Of a stretch of DNA of 64,000 bases, positions 25,195 through 34,277 are shown one piece after another. Source of the DNA: Maribellus sediminis. GTDB lineage: Bacteria; Bacteroidota; Bacteroidia; Bacteroidales; Prolixibacteraceae. The translations under genes and the position numbers were made by a program. Numbering within the stretch: position 1 is the first letter of the stretch; each line of letters starts with the position of its first letter. The notes under the pieces were generated by a model, which worked only from the letters and a program-made list of their open reading frames with translations, was not told the origin of the DNA and ran no database searches. The stretch covers positions 1,426,001 through 1,490,000 of the forward strand of contig NZ_WXUB01000001.1 in assembly GCF_011799805.1 (NCBI RefSeq). The letters are read 5' to 3'.

Positions 25195-27930
25195 ATGAAA
25201 CAGCTACTTCTTTTTATTACTCTGGGCCTTATTACTCCTCTGTTGACCAATGCAAAAATTCATCCCGAAAAGCTGAGGTGTGAGTACCTCGAAAATCCTT
25301 TCGTTGTTGATGATTTGCACCCGCATTTGTCGTGGATAAACGTGGCCGATGATGGCGAGAGGGGACAATTACAAACTGCCTGTCAGATACGAGTTGCCAG
25401 TTCGCTACAAAATCTTGAACAAGCCGATTTATGGTTAAGCCCTAAACTGAATTCAACTCGTGTGGCATACCAGGGTAAAGACTTGCAATCGCGGCAGGAG
25501 TGTTGGTGGCAGGTTCGCGTGTGGGATAAAAACGGCCATGTTTCAGCGTGGAGTGAACCGGGATTCTGGCGCATGGGAATTCTTAACGATTCGGAGTGGA
25601 AAGCGAATTGGATAGGTGCCCCCTGGCAGGGAGAGGAAACCTTGCCCAAACCCATGAATCCAAACGCTGAACTGCCTGCTGAATTACCACCTCCGGCACC
25701 CCTGTTAAGAAAAGAATTTCGGGTGAAAAAGGAGGTAAAAAGTGCCGTGGCTTTTGTTACCGGCCTTGGCTATTTTGAGTTGTACCTGAACGGCAAAAAG
25801 GTTGGCAATGATGTATTGGTTCCCAATCAAACCAATTATGACAAACGCCCGGGATTGTTGAACCAGAATATTCCGCTTCCCGACGACTTTCGAAAATATA
25901 AAGTGATGTACCTGGCTTACGATGTTTCACAGGAATTATCAGGCGGAGACAATTGTGTTGGCGGCATTTTGGGAAATGGTTTTTACAATCCGGCCAAGTA
26001 CTGGGCCGAAGGATACGGAACGCCACGGTTTTTGCTGCAACTTCACATCAGTTATACCGACGGAACGGAAGATGTGATCGTGAGTGATGAAACCTGGAAA
26101 GCCGGCAGAAGTCCCATTTTAATGGATATGGTGTATTACGGCGAACATTACGATGCCCGCCTCGAACAACCGGGATGGTGCTCGCTCGGATTTGATGACA
26201 GTAGCTGGGAGCAGGTTGCCATGCGTAAAGCACCTGAAGGAGAGCTGGTGGCACATACTGCCCGACCCGATAAAGTGGTGCAACAACTGCAACCTGTCCG
26301 ATTGGAAAAAATGTACAATGGAAATTATAAGGTCGATTTTGGAGAAGAAATTTCGGGTTGGGTACGGCTAAAAGATGTTGAAGGCCCGGCCGGTCATAAA
26401 GTTGAAATCAGGTATTTGAGTAATTCCTATTCAGGCGACAATTCATACATTTTTTCCGGCAATGGAAAGGAGAACTACGCGGCACGCTTTAACTGGTTTG
26501 TTTTTCGTGAAGTGGAGATCGTGAACTGGCCCGGAATTCTGAATCCCGAGCAAATTATTGCTGAGGTAGTAAATACCGAAATTCCGGAAACCGCTGAGTT
26601 CGAAACATCGAACCCGATGTTTAATGCCATCAATAAAATCTGGAAACGGAGCCAGATGGATAACATGCACGGCGGTGTTGCCAGCGATTGTCCGCATCGC
26701 GAACGGTCGCCATACACCGGCGACGGACAGGTTGCCTGTGTTACCGTGATGCATAATTTCGATGCCCGCAACTTTTATCAGAAATGGATACGCGATATTA
26801 TTGATGCGCAGCTAGTTGAAAGCGGCTATGTTCCTAACGGAGCGCCCTGGCAGCCCGGCTGTGGTGGGGGAGTGGCCTGGGGAGCTGCTATTTGCATCAT
26901 GCCCTGGGAATACTATGTGCATTACGGCGATAAGGATATGCTGACAGACTCGTATTTTGCCATGAAAGAATACATCCGTTATATGGAACAGTGGATCGAT
27001 GCTGAAGGAATCATGCTTTCGCAGCGTACCGGAAAGGATGGGAATGTGCTGCGCTGGTTTAATTTAGGCGATTGGGTAGCACCCGGAAACTTGCCGCCGG
27101 ATGACATGGTACATACTTTTTATTTCTGGCGTTGTGCTGATATTGCCGCCAAAACTGCAGCAGCTTTAGGTGAAAAATCAAAAGAGGTAAAGCATTACGA
27201 CGATTTGGCAAAAAGGACAAAAGAAGCATTCTTTAAGCGTTTTTATAACGAAGAATCAGGAACCTACGGGCCGGCAGGAGGAAATATATTTGCCCTTAAA
27301 ATGGGCGTGCCGCCGGAACAATATTCTAAAGTTATCGCTGCGTTGAAAAAAGATATTCAAAAAAACAATGGTCATCTGGATACAGGAATCTTTGGTACGC
27401 AGTTTTTTTTCGAAGTGCTTTCAGAAAACGGACTGCATGATTTAGCATATGAGGCGATGAATAAAAAGTGCGAACCCGGTTATGGCCGTTGGTTAGACCT
27501 GGGTGCAACCACAACCTGGGAACATTGGAATACCACAGGCTCGCACAATCACCCCATGTTTGGCGGTGGTTTGGTTTGGTATTACCGGAAACTGGCGGGA
27601 ATGCAGGCCGATGAGGCAGAACCGGGGTACAAGCATCTTATTTTTAAACCACAGCCGGTTGAAGACATTTCATTTGTTCGATATTCCAACGAAACATCCT
27701 TCGGGAACGCCGGTATTCACTGGCAGAAGGATAATTCGAATTTTTCTATGGAAGTTACAATTCCGGTTGGGGCGCATGCCAGTATTTATGTACCTTGTGA
27801 AAGCGGTCAAATAACAAAAGAAGGTGGTGTTCCTGTTAACGAAAACAGCGACATTCAATACCTGGGCTGGAATAACGGATATTCACAAATTAATGCAGGC
27901 AGCGGAATCTATCATTTTACCGTTGATTAA
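25195..27930 (+). CDS. Secreted alpha-L-rhamnosidase (GH78)
   Basis: The 911-residue glycoside hydrolase has a signal peptide ending near residue 21 and N-terminal beta domains (LRCEYLENPFVVDDLHPHLSW, the usual GH78 start). The catalytic (alpha/alpha)6 domain carries the motif DCPHRERSPYTGDGQ from Asp498, containing acidic catalytic candidates of the family. WEHWNTTGSHNHPMFGG near residue 780 and a C-terminal beta domain complete it. It would remove terminal alpha-L-rhamnose from plant or algal glycans or glycosides in the periplasm. It is followed 42 nt later by a sugar transporter, probably for the released sugar. Confidence 0.93.
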   Translation: MKQLLLFITLGLITPLLTNAKIHPEKLRCEYLENPFVVDDLHPHLSWINVADDGERGQLQTACQIRVASSLQNLEQADLWLSPKLNSTRVAYQGKDLQSRQECWWQVRVWDKNGHVSAWSEPGFWRMGILNDSEWKANWIGAPWQGEETLPKPMNPNAELPAELPPPAPLLRKEFRVKKEVKSAVAFVTGLGYFELYLNGKKVGNDVLVPNQTNYDKRPGLLNQNIPLPDDFRKYKVMYLAYDVSQELSGGDNCVGGILGNGFYNPAKYWAEGYGTPRFLLQLHISYTDGTEDVIVSDETWKAGRSPILMDMVYYGEHYDARLEQPGWCSLGFDDSSWEQVAMRKAPEGELVAHTARPDKVVQQLQPVRLEKMYNGNYKVDFGEEISGWVRLKDVEGPAGHKVEIRYLSNSYSGDNSYIFSGNGKENYAARFNWFVFREVEIVNWPGILNPEQIIAEVVNTEIPETAEFETSNPMFNAINKIWKRSQMDNMHGGVASDCPHRERSPYTGDGQVACVTVMHNFDARNFYQKWIRDIIDAQLVESGYVPNGAPWQPGCGGGVAWGAAICIMPWEYYVHYGDKDMLTDSYFAMKEYIRYMEQWIDAEGIMLSQRTGKDGNVLRWFNLGDWVAPGNLPPDDMVHTFYFWRCADIAAKTAAALGEKSKEVKHYDDLAKRTKEAFFKRFYNEESGTYGPAGGNIFALKMGVPPEQYSKVIAALKKDIQKNNGHLDTGIFGTQFFFEVLSENGLHDLAYEAMNKKCEPGYGRWLDLGATTTWEHWNTTGSHNHPMFGGGLVWYYRKLAGMQADEAEPGYKHLIFKPQPVEDISFVRYSNETSFGNAGIHWQKDNSNFSMEVTIPVGAHASIYVPCESGQITKEGGVPVNENSDIQYLGWNNGYSQINAGSGIYHFTVD

Positions 27931-27972
27931 AATTTACTTTTAAAACGAATTGAACAAAACCAACATAAACAG

Positions 27973-29295
27973 ATGAAATCATCAAAAATATTTTTCTTCT
28001 CGATTGTAGTAGCACTCGCCGGCTTTCTGTTTGGATTCGATACGGTGGTGATTTCGGGTGCCGATCAGCAGTTGCAGGCCTTTTGGCAAAGTTCCGATCT
28101 TTTTCACGGCCTGGTGGTCATGTCCACGGCATTATGGGGAACGGTTGTGGGTGCTATATTTGGCTCAATTCCTACCAACCGGTTAGGACGAAAGAAAACC
28201 CTGATGAGTATTGGTGCCCTTTTTTTTATTTCGGCCCTTGGATCAGCAATTGCCTCCGATCCTTATGTGTTTGCAGTTCTTCGCTTTATAGGCGGTCTTG
28301 GAATTGGCGTTTCCACCGTTGTAGCGCCGTCCTATGTGTCGGAGATTGCACCACCCGATCAACGGGGCAAACTCGTGGCCCTGTATCAGTTTAACATCGT
28401 TTTTGGGATTCTGATGGCCTATGTTTCGAATTACCTGTTAAAAGACATTGGCGAAAATGCCTGGCGCTGGATGCTGGGTGTTGAGGCCATTCCGGCTTTT
28501 ATTTATTCGATGCTCGTTTTAAGAGTGCCCGAAAGCCCGCGCTGGTTGATGGAATACAAAAACGACAAAATTGCTGCGACACAGATCTTAAAAAGCATTT
28601 TTAACAACGAGGATGTTGAACGTGAAATTACGGCCATTGAAAATGAGAAAGCGGATGAGGTGGTGAACGAAAATATTTACATGAAGAAATTCCGGGTTCC
28701 GCTGATGCTGGCCTTTTTTATCGCCTTTTTTAATCAGCTCTCGGGAATAAATGCCTTTTTGTATTATGCTCCCCGGATTTTTGAATTGGCCGGACTCGAG
28801 AAATCTGCTTCTTTTTTGAGCTCGATCGGCATTGGCGTAATCAACTTGGTGTTTACACTCATCGGTATTTCAATGATCGACAAGTTTGGGCGCAAAACAC
28901 TGATGTACATCTGTTCCTTCGGTTATATATTTTCCCTTTCGCTGGTAACCGCTGCCTTTGCTTTGAAGTGGGAAGGAATGCTGGTGCCCTTGTTCTTTTT
29001 TATTTTTATTGCGGCGCATGCAGTGGGGCAGGGAGCTGTTATCTGGGTATTTATCTCTGAAATATTTCCAACCAGGTTGCGGGCATCCGGACAAGCTTTT
29101 GGTGCTTCAGTACACTGGATTTTGGCTGCTGCCATTCCGGCTTTGATTCCTTTTCTTTTTGGACAAATTGGTCCGGCGCTGGTTTATGCCTTTTTCGGAA
29201 TAATGATGGTGGGACAGCTTTTTTGGGTCGTTTTAAAAATGCCCGAGACCAAAGGACAGACCCTGGAAAGCCTTGCAGCTAAATTGTCAAGTTAA
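27973..29295 (+). CDS. Sugar porter family MFS transporter
   Basis: The 440-residue protein has 12 predicted helices. Sugar-porter signatures are GFLFGFDTVVISGA in TM1, NRLGRKKTL after TM2, PESPRWLME after TM6, NQLSGINAFLYYAPRIF in TM7, DKFGRKTL after TM8 and PETKGQTLE near the end. It should import a monosaccharide with protons. Its position behind the GH78 gene suggests L-rhamnose, though xylose or glucose porters look alike. Confidence 0.92.
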   Translation: MKSSKIFFFSIVVALAGFLFGFDTVVISGADQQLQAFWQSSDLFHGLVVMSTALWGTVVGAIFGSIPTNRLGRKKTLMSIGALFFISALGSAIASDPYVFAVLRFIGGLGIGVSTVVAPSYVSEIAPPDQRGKLVALYQFNIVFGILMAYVSNYLLKDIGENAWRWMLGVEAIPAFIYSMLVLRVPESPRWLMEYKNDKIAATQILKSIFNNEDVEREITAIENEKADEVVNENIYMKKFRVPLMLAFFIAFFNQLSGINAFLYYAPRIFELAGLEKSASFLSSIGIGVINLVFTLIGISMIDKFGRKTLMYICSFGYIFSLSLVTAAFALKWEGMLVPLFFFIFIAAHAVGQGAVIWVFISEIFPTRLRASGQAFGASVHWILAAAIPALIPFLFGQIGPALVYAFFGIMMVGQLFWVVLKMPETKGQTLESLAAKLSS

Positions 29296-29391
29296 TTTAA
29301 AGACATTCAGGATTGTCAGTTTATTTCGCAAAGTATCATAATCTGAATATTTTGTTAATTATATTTAGCCAGTTATTTTTAAACATTTAAT

Positions 29392-30099
29392 ATGCAACTT
29401 AAACCAGGCCTAAGATTCTTAGCTATTGTAGTATTGTTTTTTGTCTTTAGTTCAGAGACGAGTGCACAAAAACGAAGCACCCAAAACATTATCGACCGAG
29501 AATCGATCACGCAAGGGCAATACACCCTGATCTATATTAACAAGGATGAAAATTTCAAATCGGAGATCGGGCAAAAGCTAAAGGAAACTTTTTTTGAAGT
29601 TTATCCGGAAATGGCCCGCGAGTACAACCGGAAAGCAGCTAAAAAGGTGGTTTTTGTCATCGATCCGGCGTATGATGGAGTCGCCGCCACTTCCAATGCC
29701 AGGGTCGTGTTTAATCCAAGGTGGTTCGACCGTTCGCCAAACGATATTGATGTTGTAACCCATGAAGTAATGCACATTGTTCAGGATTACGGGAATACGC
29801 CGGGGCCCTGGTGGGTAACCGAAGGCATAGCCGATTATGTGCGTTATAAATACGGGGTGAACAATGCGGCTGCTGGCTGGTCATTACCCGAAGTAACAGA
29901 CAAGCAGAATTACGATAATTCGTATCGGATAAGCGCCCGCTTTTTTGTTTGGATTGAGCAAAATAAAAACAAGCATTTTATAAAGAAAATGGATAGGGTG
30001 ATGCGAAAGCACACTTATGAGGATGAAATTTGGGTAAAGCTTACCGGGAAAAATCCGACAGAACTTTGGCAGGAATATACCTTAAATCCACAGATTTAA
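29392..30099 (+). CDS. Secreted metallopeptidase-like protein, basic secretory protein family
   Basis: The 235-residue protein has a signal peptide ending SAQ (about residue 27) and a zinc-binding HEVMH motif (His124, Glu125, His128) in DVVTHEVMHIVQDYG. GPWWVTEGIADYVRYKYG, a typical downstream element of the plant and bacterial basic secretory protein (BSP) peptidase-like family, follows. It is probably exported and may act on proteins. It follows the sugar porter by 96 nt and may belong to the same locus; a rhamnogalacturonan or cell-wall context would fit but is inference. Confidence 0.82.
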   Translation: MQLKPGLRFLAIVVLFFVFSSETSAQKRSTQNIIDRESITQGQYTLIYINKDENFKSEIGQKLKETFFEVYPEMAREYNRKAAKKVVFVIDPAYDGVAATSNARVVFNPRWFDRSPNDIDVVTHEVMHIVQDYGNTPGPWWVTEGIADYVRYKYGVNNAAAGWSLPEVTDKQNYDNSYRISARFFVWIEQNKNKHFIKKMDRVMRKHTYEDEIWVKLTGKNPTELWQEYTLNPQI

Positions 30100-30139
30100 G
30101 AAGCTGAGGATTCTGCTGATGAACGTTTGAAGGATGTGC

Positions 30140-30778
30140 TTAAAGTAAGTCGCCCCATCGTTTCAGCAAGTCTTTTTTGCAGGATGCGGCAATAAACGGA
30201 TCGTTAATGGCGCGGGTCACTTCCGGATCGAATTCTTCGGCATAAATCCATTTATAAACCTGTTGAATGGAAACGGAGTCTTTTCGCTCTATAAGTTCCA
30301 TGGTATCGCCGGCTTTAACATGCCCGTTTTCAAGAACACGAACATAAACGCCCGAAAAACCGGAATCCACAAACTTGCGAACGATTAGTTTATCGTTGAA
30401 ACGAAATTCAAGCTTAAAACAGGGTTGCCTGGGTTGTGTAGCCTGAACAACAGCTTTGCCGATTTTAAAAATATCGCCAATGTTGACTTCAGCTTCGTGC
30501 AAGCCTTCAACGGTAAGGTTTTCTCCAAACATTCCCCACGGAAGTTCCGATTCGGGATACAGCTTCTGCCAGTACTGATAATGATCGGCAGAATACAGAT
30601 AACATGCCTTGTCAGTTCCTCCATGGTAGCGCCGGTCGATTACGTGGTCTTTATCCACATCCTCCGTTCCAAGGTAAATGCCGTATTCCACCGGAAACTT
30701 GAAAATGCCGGTTTTAACTTCTTCCCCGTGGTGTACGAAGGTTCTTGGTTCGCCTATATTGGTGGAAATTATTTTCAT
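30140..30778 (-). CDS. MOSC domain protein (YiiM-like)
   Basis: The 212-residue protein has the MOSC fold with GTDKACYLYSADHY, WGMFGENLTVEGL and the conserved Cys of QPRQPCFKLEFRF, and a C-terminal three-helix extension (SIQQVYKWIY...ARINDP-like) as in YiiM, which reduces N-hydroxylated compounds with molybdenum cofactor. The start at 30778 (MKIISTNIG) is preferred over an ATG seven codons earlier. The specific substrate is unknown, and no cofactor genes are nearby. Confidence 0.87.
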   Translation of the reverse strand: MKIISTNIGEPRTFVHHGEEVKTGIFKFPVEYGIYLGTEDVDKDHVIDRRYHGGTDKACYLYSADHYQYWQKLYPESELPWGMFGENLTVEGLHEAEVNIGDIFKIGKAVVQATQPRQPCFKLEFRFNDKLIVRKFVDSGFSGVYVRVLENGHVKAGDTMELIERKDSVSIQQVYKWIYAEEFDPEVTRAINDPFIAASCKKDLLKRWGDLL

Positions 30779-30790
30779 CCGTAATATTTT

Positions 30791-30942
30791 TGAGTTCAAA
30801 GTTCAGAGTTCAAAGTTCAGTATCAGTTCCCCGAATATTTAAGCATTAAGGCATTTAAGCATTATTGCATTCAATCCTTCAATCCTTCCGTCCCTCAGTC
30901 CTTCTGTCCCTCAATCCTTCCGTCCCTCAATCCTTCACCCTA
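30791..30942. repeat. Cluster of three short tandem repeat types
   Basis: AGTTCAAAGTTCAG units (30791-30820) are followed by a TTAAGCATTAAGGCATT segment (30840-30872, inverted copy of 24609-24637) and a long TCAATCCTTCCGTCCC array (30870-30939) with about nine degenerate 7-8 nt units. It runs up to the end of the DnaJ-like gene, leaving no room for a normal terminator. Confidence 0.7.
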
Positions 30943-31671
30943 CGCAATATTTCGTTCCTTCTTAATGTTCTCGTAGGCTTGATTCACCTTCTGAAACTTT
31001 TCTTTGGCAGCATTCTGAATTTCCGTACCCAGCGTACTCACTTTATCGGGGTGGAATTTCATGGCCATTCTTCGGTATGCTTTTTTTACTTCATCGTCGG
31101 TAGCGGTTCGTTCAATTTCCAGGATTTTATAGTCTGAATCGGTATTTGGAACAAACATTGCCTGAATGGATTCGTAATCATTCCGCTGAATTCCCATCAG
31201 GTTGCAAATCTGATTAATGAGCTCCAATTCTCTTGGATCCACCTGGCCGTCGGCTTGTGCAATTCCAAACAAAAAATGAACGAGCTGCAAACGGGCCGAA
31301 TAATTCATATTCGCCTGAATCTGACGGCAGACTTCATTTACAGGAATAGTTTGCTGCAACAGATCGCGTAACATTTTAATGGCTTCCTGTGCCGAGTCTT
31401 CACCAAAATTATGAACGAGAAACCTTTTTACATAATCCAGTTCCGATTTCAGCACCTTGCCGTCGGCTTTCATTACGGCAGCTACCAAAACAAGCAGGCT
31501 CATAACATAGCCGCCGGTGGTAGTTTGCGACGAATAACCTCTTGTTCCACGCTTAACGGCTTCCTGTCCGCCATCGAACATCGAACCAACCATAAAACCT
31601 ACTATTCCTCCAATGGGGCCTCCAAAAGCCCAACCCAGGCCGCCACCTATCCATTTACCAAATTTTGCCAT
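30940..31671 (-). CDS. TerB/DnaJ-domain co-chaperone (DjlA-like)
   Basis: The 243-residue protein has a glycine-rich hydrophobic N terminus (GKWIGGGLGWAFGGPIGGIVG), a TerB-like helical domain (about 55-160) and a C-terminal J-domain with the HPD motif in AMKFHPDKV. It should stimulate Hsp70 ATPase, probably at the membrane, as DjlA does. The first 17 nt overlap the end of coaE, so it is cotranslated with it. Confidence 0.88.
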   Translation of the reverse strand: MAKFGKWIGGGLGWAFGGPIGGIVGFMVGSMFDGGQEAVKRGTRGYSSQTTTGGYVMSLLVLVAAVMKADGKVLKSELDYVKRFLVHNFGEDSAQEAIKMLRDLLQQTIPVNEVCRQIQANMNYSARLQLVHFLFGIAQADGQVDPRELELINQICNLMGIQRNDYESIQAMFVPNTDSDYKILEIERTATDDEVKKAYRRMAMKFHPDKVSTLGTEIQNAAKEKFQKVNQAYENIKKERNIA

Positions 31672-32254
31672 CTTCTCTTAATTGTTTGTCAATCTTTATT
31701 ATGCCCGGAAGTATAAGATCCGAGTCTGAATTTTTTATTTCTGCAGTTGCCAGTTTTCGTTTCTCCGAATCGGGCCACTGTTTTTTAATTCTCTCAATTA
31801 CCTGTTGTTCCGTTACCTTATCGCGTTTCATTACGCGGGCTATACGTTCCTTTTCCGGTGCCGAAACGAGCAAGGTGTAGTCCATCATTTTATAAAAGCC
31901 ACTTTCGAAAAGAATGGCGGCTTCGTGAATGACGTATGGAGCTGTTTGTTCTTTTGCCCATGCTAAAAACTCAGCCCGAACCACCGGATGGATCAGTTCG
32001 TTTACCTTTTGCAGTTGAATGTCGTTGTTAAATATGTAGCCGGCAAGTTTTTTTCGGTCAAGGGTCCCATTTTCGGTATAAATGTCGCTTCCAAACAGTT
32101 CGATGAGTCCTTTTCTGATAACGGGGTTTGTATTGGTAAGGTGTTTGGCCACACTATCGGCTTCGAAAACAGGCACTCCCAGAAACCTGAAAACCTTGCA
32201 AACAGTAGATTTTCCGCTTCCTATTCCTCCCGTGATACCAACAGTAACAGCCAT
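31655..32254 (-). CDS. coaE: Dephospho-CoA kinase
   Basis: The 199-residue enzyme catalyses the last step of coenzyme A synthesis. MAVTVGITGGIGSGKSTV holds the P-loop (residues 9-17); EADSVAKHL and the helical lid with HPVVRAEFLAW follow, as usual for CoaE. Length is typical. It starts 2 nt after the YbbR-like gene ends and overlaps the DnaJ-like gene, so the three form one operon. Confidence 0.95.
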   Translation of the reverse strand: MAVTVGITGGIGSGKSTVCKVFRFLGVPVFEADSVAKHLTNTNPVIRKGLIELFGSDIYTENGTLDRKKLAGYIFNNDIQLQKVNELIHPVVRAEFLAWAKEQTAPYVIHEAAILFESGFYKMMDYTLLVSAPEKERIARVMKRDKVTEQQVIERIKKQWPDSEKRKLATAEIKNSDSDLILPGIIKIDKQLREDGKIW

Positions 32255-32256
32255 TT

Positions 32257-33246
32257 TTAATTTTTTTCTATCAGGTATTCCACTGCATCGGGCGAGGTTC
32301 TTACCACTTGAATGTAAGATGACCTCTTTTCGATAATAACGTTTAAGTTGCTGGTGTTGCCCGAACTTTCGTTATAATCAACAAAGGCATTTATATCGTT
32401 TGAAGTAAGCTCTTCAAATTCGCTTAAACCAACAAGGCAGGTCACGTTCACCTCTGAAGGGAACAGTTTTACATTCACACTGTCCGGTTTATTTTTTATC
32501 AGAATTGGAATGTGAAGCAGCTTTTCGGTGTACTTTTCCACTTCGATTTTTAACAGCGTTTTATTCGGACTAATTGATGTATGTTCCGGGTGGAGAATAT
32601 CGAGGTTTTTCTCAACAGTTTCATCCAGTTCATTAAATGTTTTCATTTCGGTGCTTAGGGAACTAATGGTATCAACAATCCCTGAAGGTCCTGTGATCTT
32701 TACTGTTCCCGGATCCAGCTCAACCGGACTTTTAAGGTTGAACTGACTCTTGAAACTTACATTGACATTTGCCTTAATTTGCACCGTTTTTGTTTTCAGG
32801 CTGTCGAGAACGATTGGAATATGGTCGGGCAGAACTTCCAGAATTTTTATTTCATTACTCACCTGGCTTTCGATGCGACGTAAAAGTGTGTACGACTGTA
32901 TGGTGTACGTTCCGTTTTGCGATTCGATGTTTTTAGTGATGTTGTTGAGGTTTAGCACGATGGGCGAAAATGAAAGGCTGAGTTTATGTCTGAGCAGGGT
33001 AAAACCACCTGCATCCACTTTCAGCTCTAGTTTCGATGGCGGTGTGTTGGCCAAAAACTGCCGGTTAGGCGGATTAATGTACTTCACCGGATATGAAATG
33101 GTAGTTGAATAGTCTTTGCCAAGTGCATTTAAAAACCAAAGCCCGGTAGCAATAAGCAGACACACCAAAAAAATGACAACACGTTTGTCATTCTTGATGT
33201 GATCCATTTTTAAGTACTCCGGTATTTTGTGGATGCTTTTATTCAT
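32257..33246 (-). CDS. YbbR-like domain protein (CdaR-type)
   Basis: The 329-residue protein has one N-terminal membrane helix (about 22-40) and an extracytoplasmic region of repeated YbbR-like beta units (for example VKITGPSGIVDTISSLSTE, DSVNVKLFPSEVNVTCLVG). In Firmicutes the family regulates the c-di-AMP synthase CdaA; no cdaA lies here, and in Bacteroidota the gene commonly precedes coaE, as here. A start at 33207 (MDHIKNDKRV) is an alternative. A minus-strand TAAATTTG at 33263-33270, 17 nt upstream, may be its -7 box. Confidence 0.82.
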   Translation of the reverse strand: MNKSIHKIPEYLKMDHIKNDKRVVIFLVCLLIATGLWFLNALGKDYSTTISYPVKYINPPNRQFLANTPPSKLELKVDAGGFTLLRHKLSLSFSPIVLNLNNITKNIESQNGTYTIQSYTLLRRIESQVSNEIKILEVLPDHIPIVLDSLKTKTVQIKANVNVSFKSQFNLKSPVELDPGTVKITGPSGIVDTISSLSTEMKTFNELDETVEKNLDILHPEHTSISPNKTLLKIEVEKYTEKLLHIPILIKNKPDSVNVKLFPSEVNVTCLVGLSEFEELTSNDINAFVDYNESSGNTSNLNVIIEKRSSYIQVVRTSPDAVEYLIEKN

Positions 33247-33295
33247 TCGAAACTGAAAAGCACAAATTTAACCAAATCTGTCAATATGTAAACCG

Positions 33296-33325
33296 AAGAA
33301 AGCCGGGAAGTTCGAATTCCCGGCT
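33296..33325 (-). terminator. Terminator of the TonB receptor/DUF4249 operon
   Basis: AGCCGGGAA (33301-33309) pairs with TTCCCGGCT (33317-33325) around GTTCGAA; on the minus strand the stem is followed by TTTCTT. It is 28 nt beyond the DUF4249 stop. Confidence 0.7.
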
Positions 33326-33352
33326 ACTATTAATTTTATAGTTGAAACGTTT

Positions 33353-34273
33353 TTAATTTTCATGCTGATAAGCGTGTTTCAAAGGCGCAAAATTATCTTC
33401 GCCAATAATAACCGTATTACCCGGTGAAACATCACGAGCTGAGAAGAAACCAAGTACGCGTTTATTGTCGCTCGAACTTAAGTTTCCCTGCACGTTTGCC
33501 GGCGGTACACTAAACGGATTGCCTGCAAATGCCTGGTTTACCATGCCCAGGTAAAAGTCGTAGATCGGTGCCGTAATCGACAGCTGTTCCACATAAATCG
33601 TGTCGCCCATACGAAGTATCTGGTCTTCATCGTCTTCGTAGAAATCAGTAAAAATCTCAAAATCGTAGATGTAATTTCCGTCAACCAGTTCGTCGCTGGC
33701 AAACGACAAATTTTCGCTTTCGTACAGCAAGTTATTGTTGATGTAGATATCCCACTTGTAGTAATCGCCTTCGCCCGGTGTTTCCTGCGAACTGATGAAA
33801 ATGGCTAAAAATTCGAAATCGCCGCGGGCCGACAGGTTGACTTTTACCGAATCGAGTGTCTCCACTTTTTTCATGTAATCGCTGGCAGTAACTTGAACGC
33901 CGTCGGAAGTTGTAATCCTTAAATAGTATGTTTTATCAGGTTGGGCTTCGTAAGTTACATTGCCCGGAAGCACGTAAATTCCGCTATTGCTTACCTCTTT
34001 TAAGACAACGCTGTTGGAGTAATTTTCGTTGTCTGAAATCTCCACAACGGCATCGTTTATAGGTGGATTCTGTTCGCTGTTGTCAACCGGAAGTGTGCTC
34101 TGTAACTTCACATACACATTGTCGGTTGGTCGGTTCTCGAGGTAAGCTTCCACCGAAATCAGATCAATATTTTCTTCGTTCAAATCAACTTCAATCACGT
34201 CTTCACATGAATAGAGAACAGCCGAAAGAAGCGTTGCGATAATCAGTATTTTAAATGTGAATATTCTTTTCAT
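33353..34273 (-). CDS. DUF4249 lipoprotein
   Basis: The 306-residue protein has a lipoprotein signal with Cys23 in AVLYSCEDV. The motif EVDLNEENIDLISVEAYLENRPTDNVYVKLQSTLPV near the N terminus is characteristic of DUF4249, predicted to be beta-rich. It starts 4 nt after the TonB receptor gene ends, the standard pairing of this family in Bacteroidota, and probably acts at the outer-membrane surface with that receptor. The ligand is unknown. Confidence 0.87.
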   Translation of the reverse strand: MKRIFTFKILIIATLLSAVLYSCEDVIEVDLNEENIDLISVEAYLENRPTDNVYVKLQSTLPVDNSEQNPPINDAVVEISDNENYSNSVVLKEVSNSGIYVLPGNVTYEAQPDKTYYLRITTSDGVQVTASDYMKKVETLDSVKVNLSARGDFEFLAIFISSQETPGEGDYYKWDIYINNNLLYESENLSFASDELVDGNYIYDFEIFTDFYEDDEDQILRMGDTIYVEQLSITAPIYDFYLGMVNQAFAGNPFSVPPANVQGNLSSSDNKRVLGFFSARDVSPGNTVIIGEDNFAPLKHAYQHEN

Positions 34274-34277
34274 GGCC

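Noticed and set aside
30870-30939. Possible CRISPR-like array
   Set aside because: The units are 7-8 nt, degenerate and without spacers; no cas genes are present in the window.
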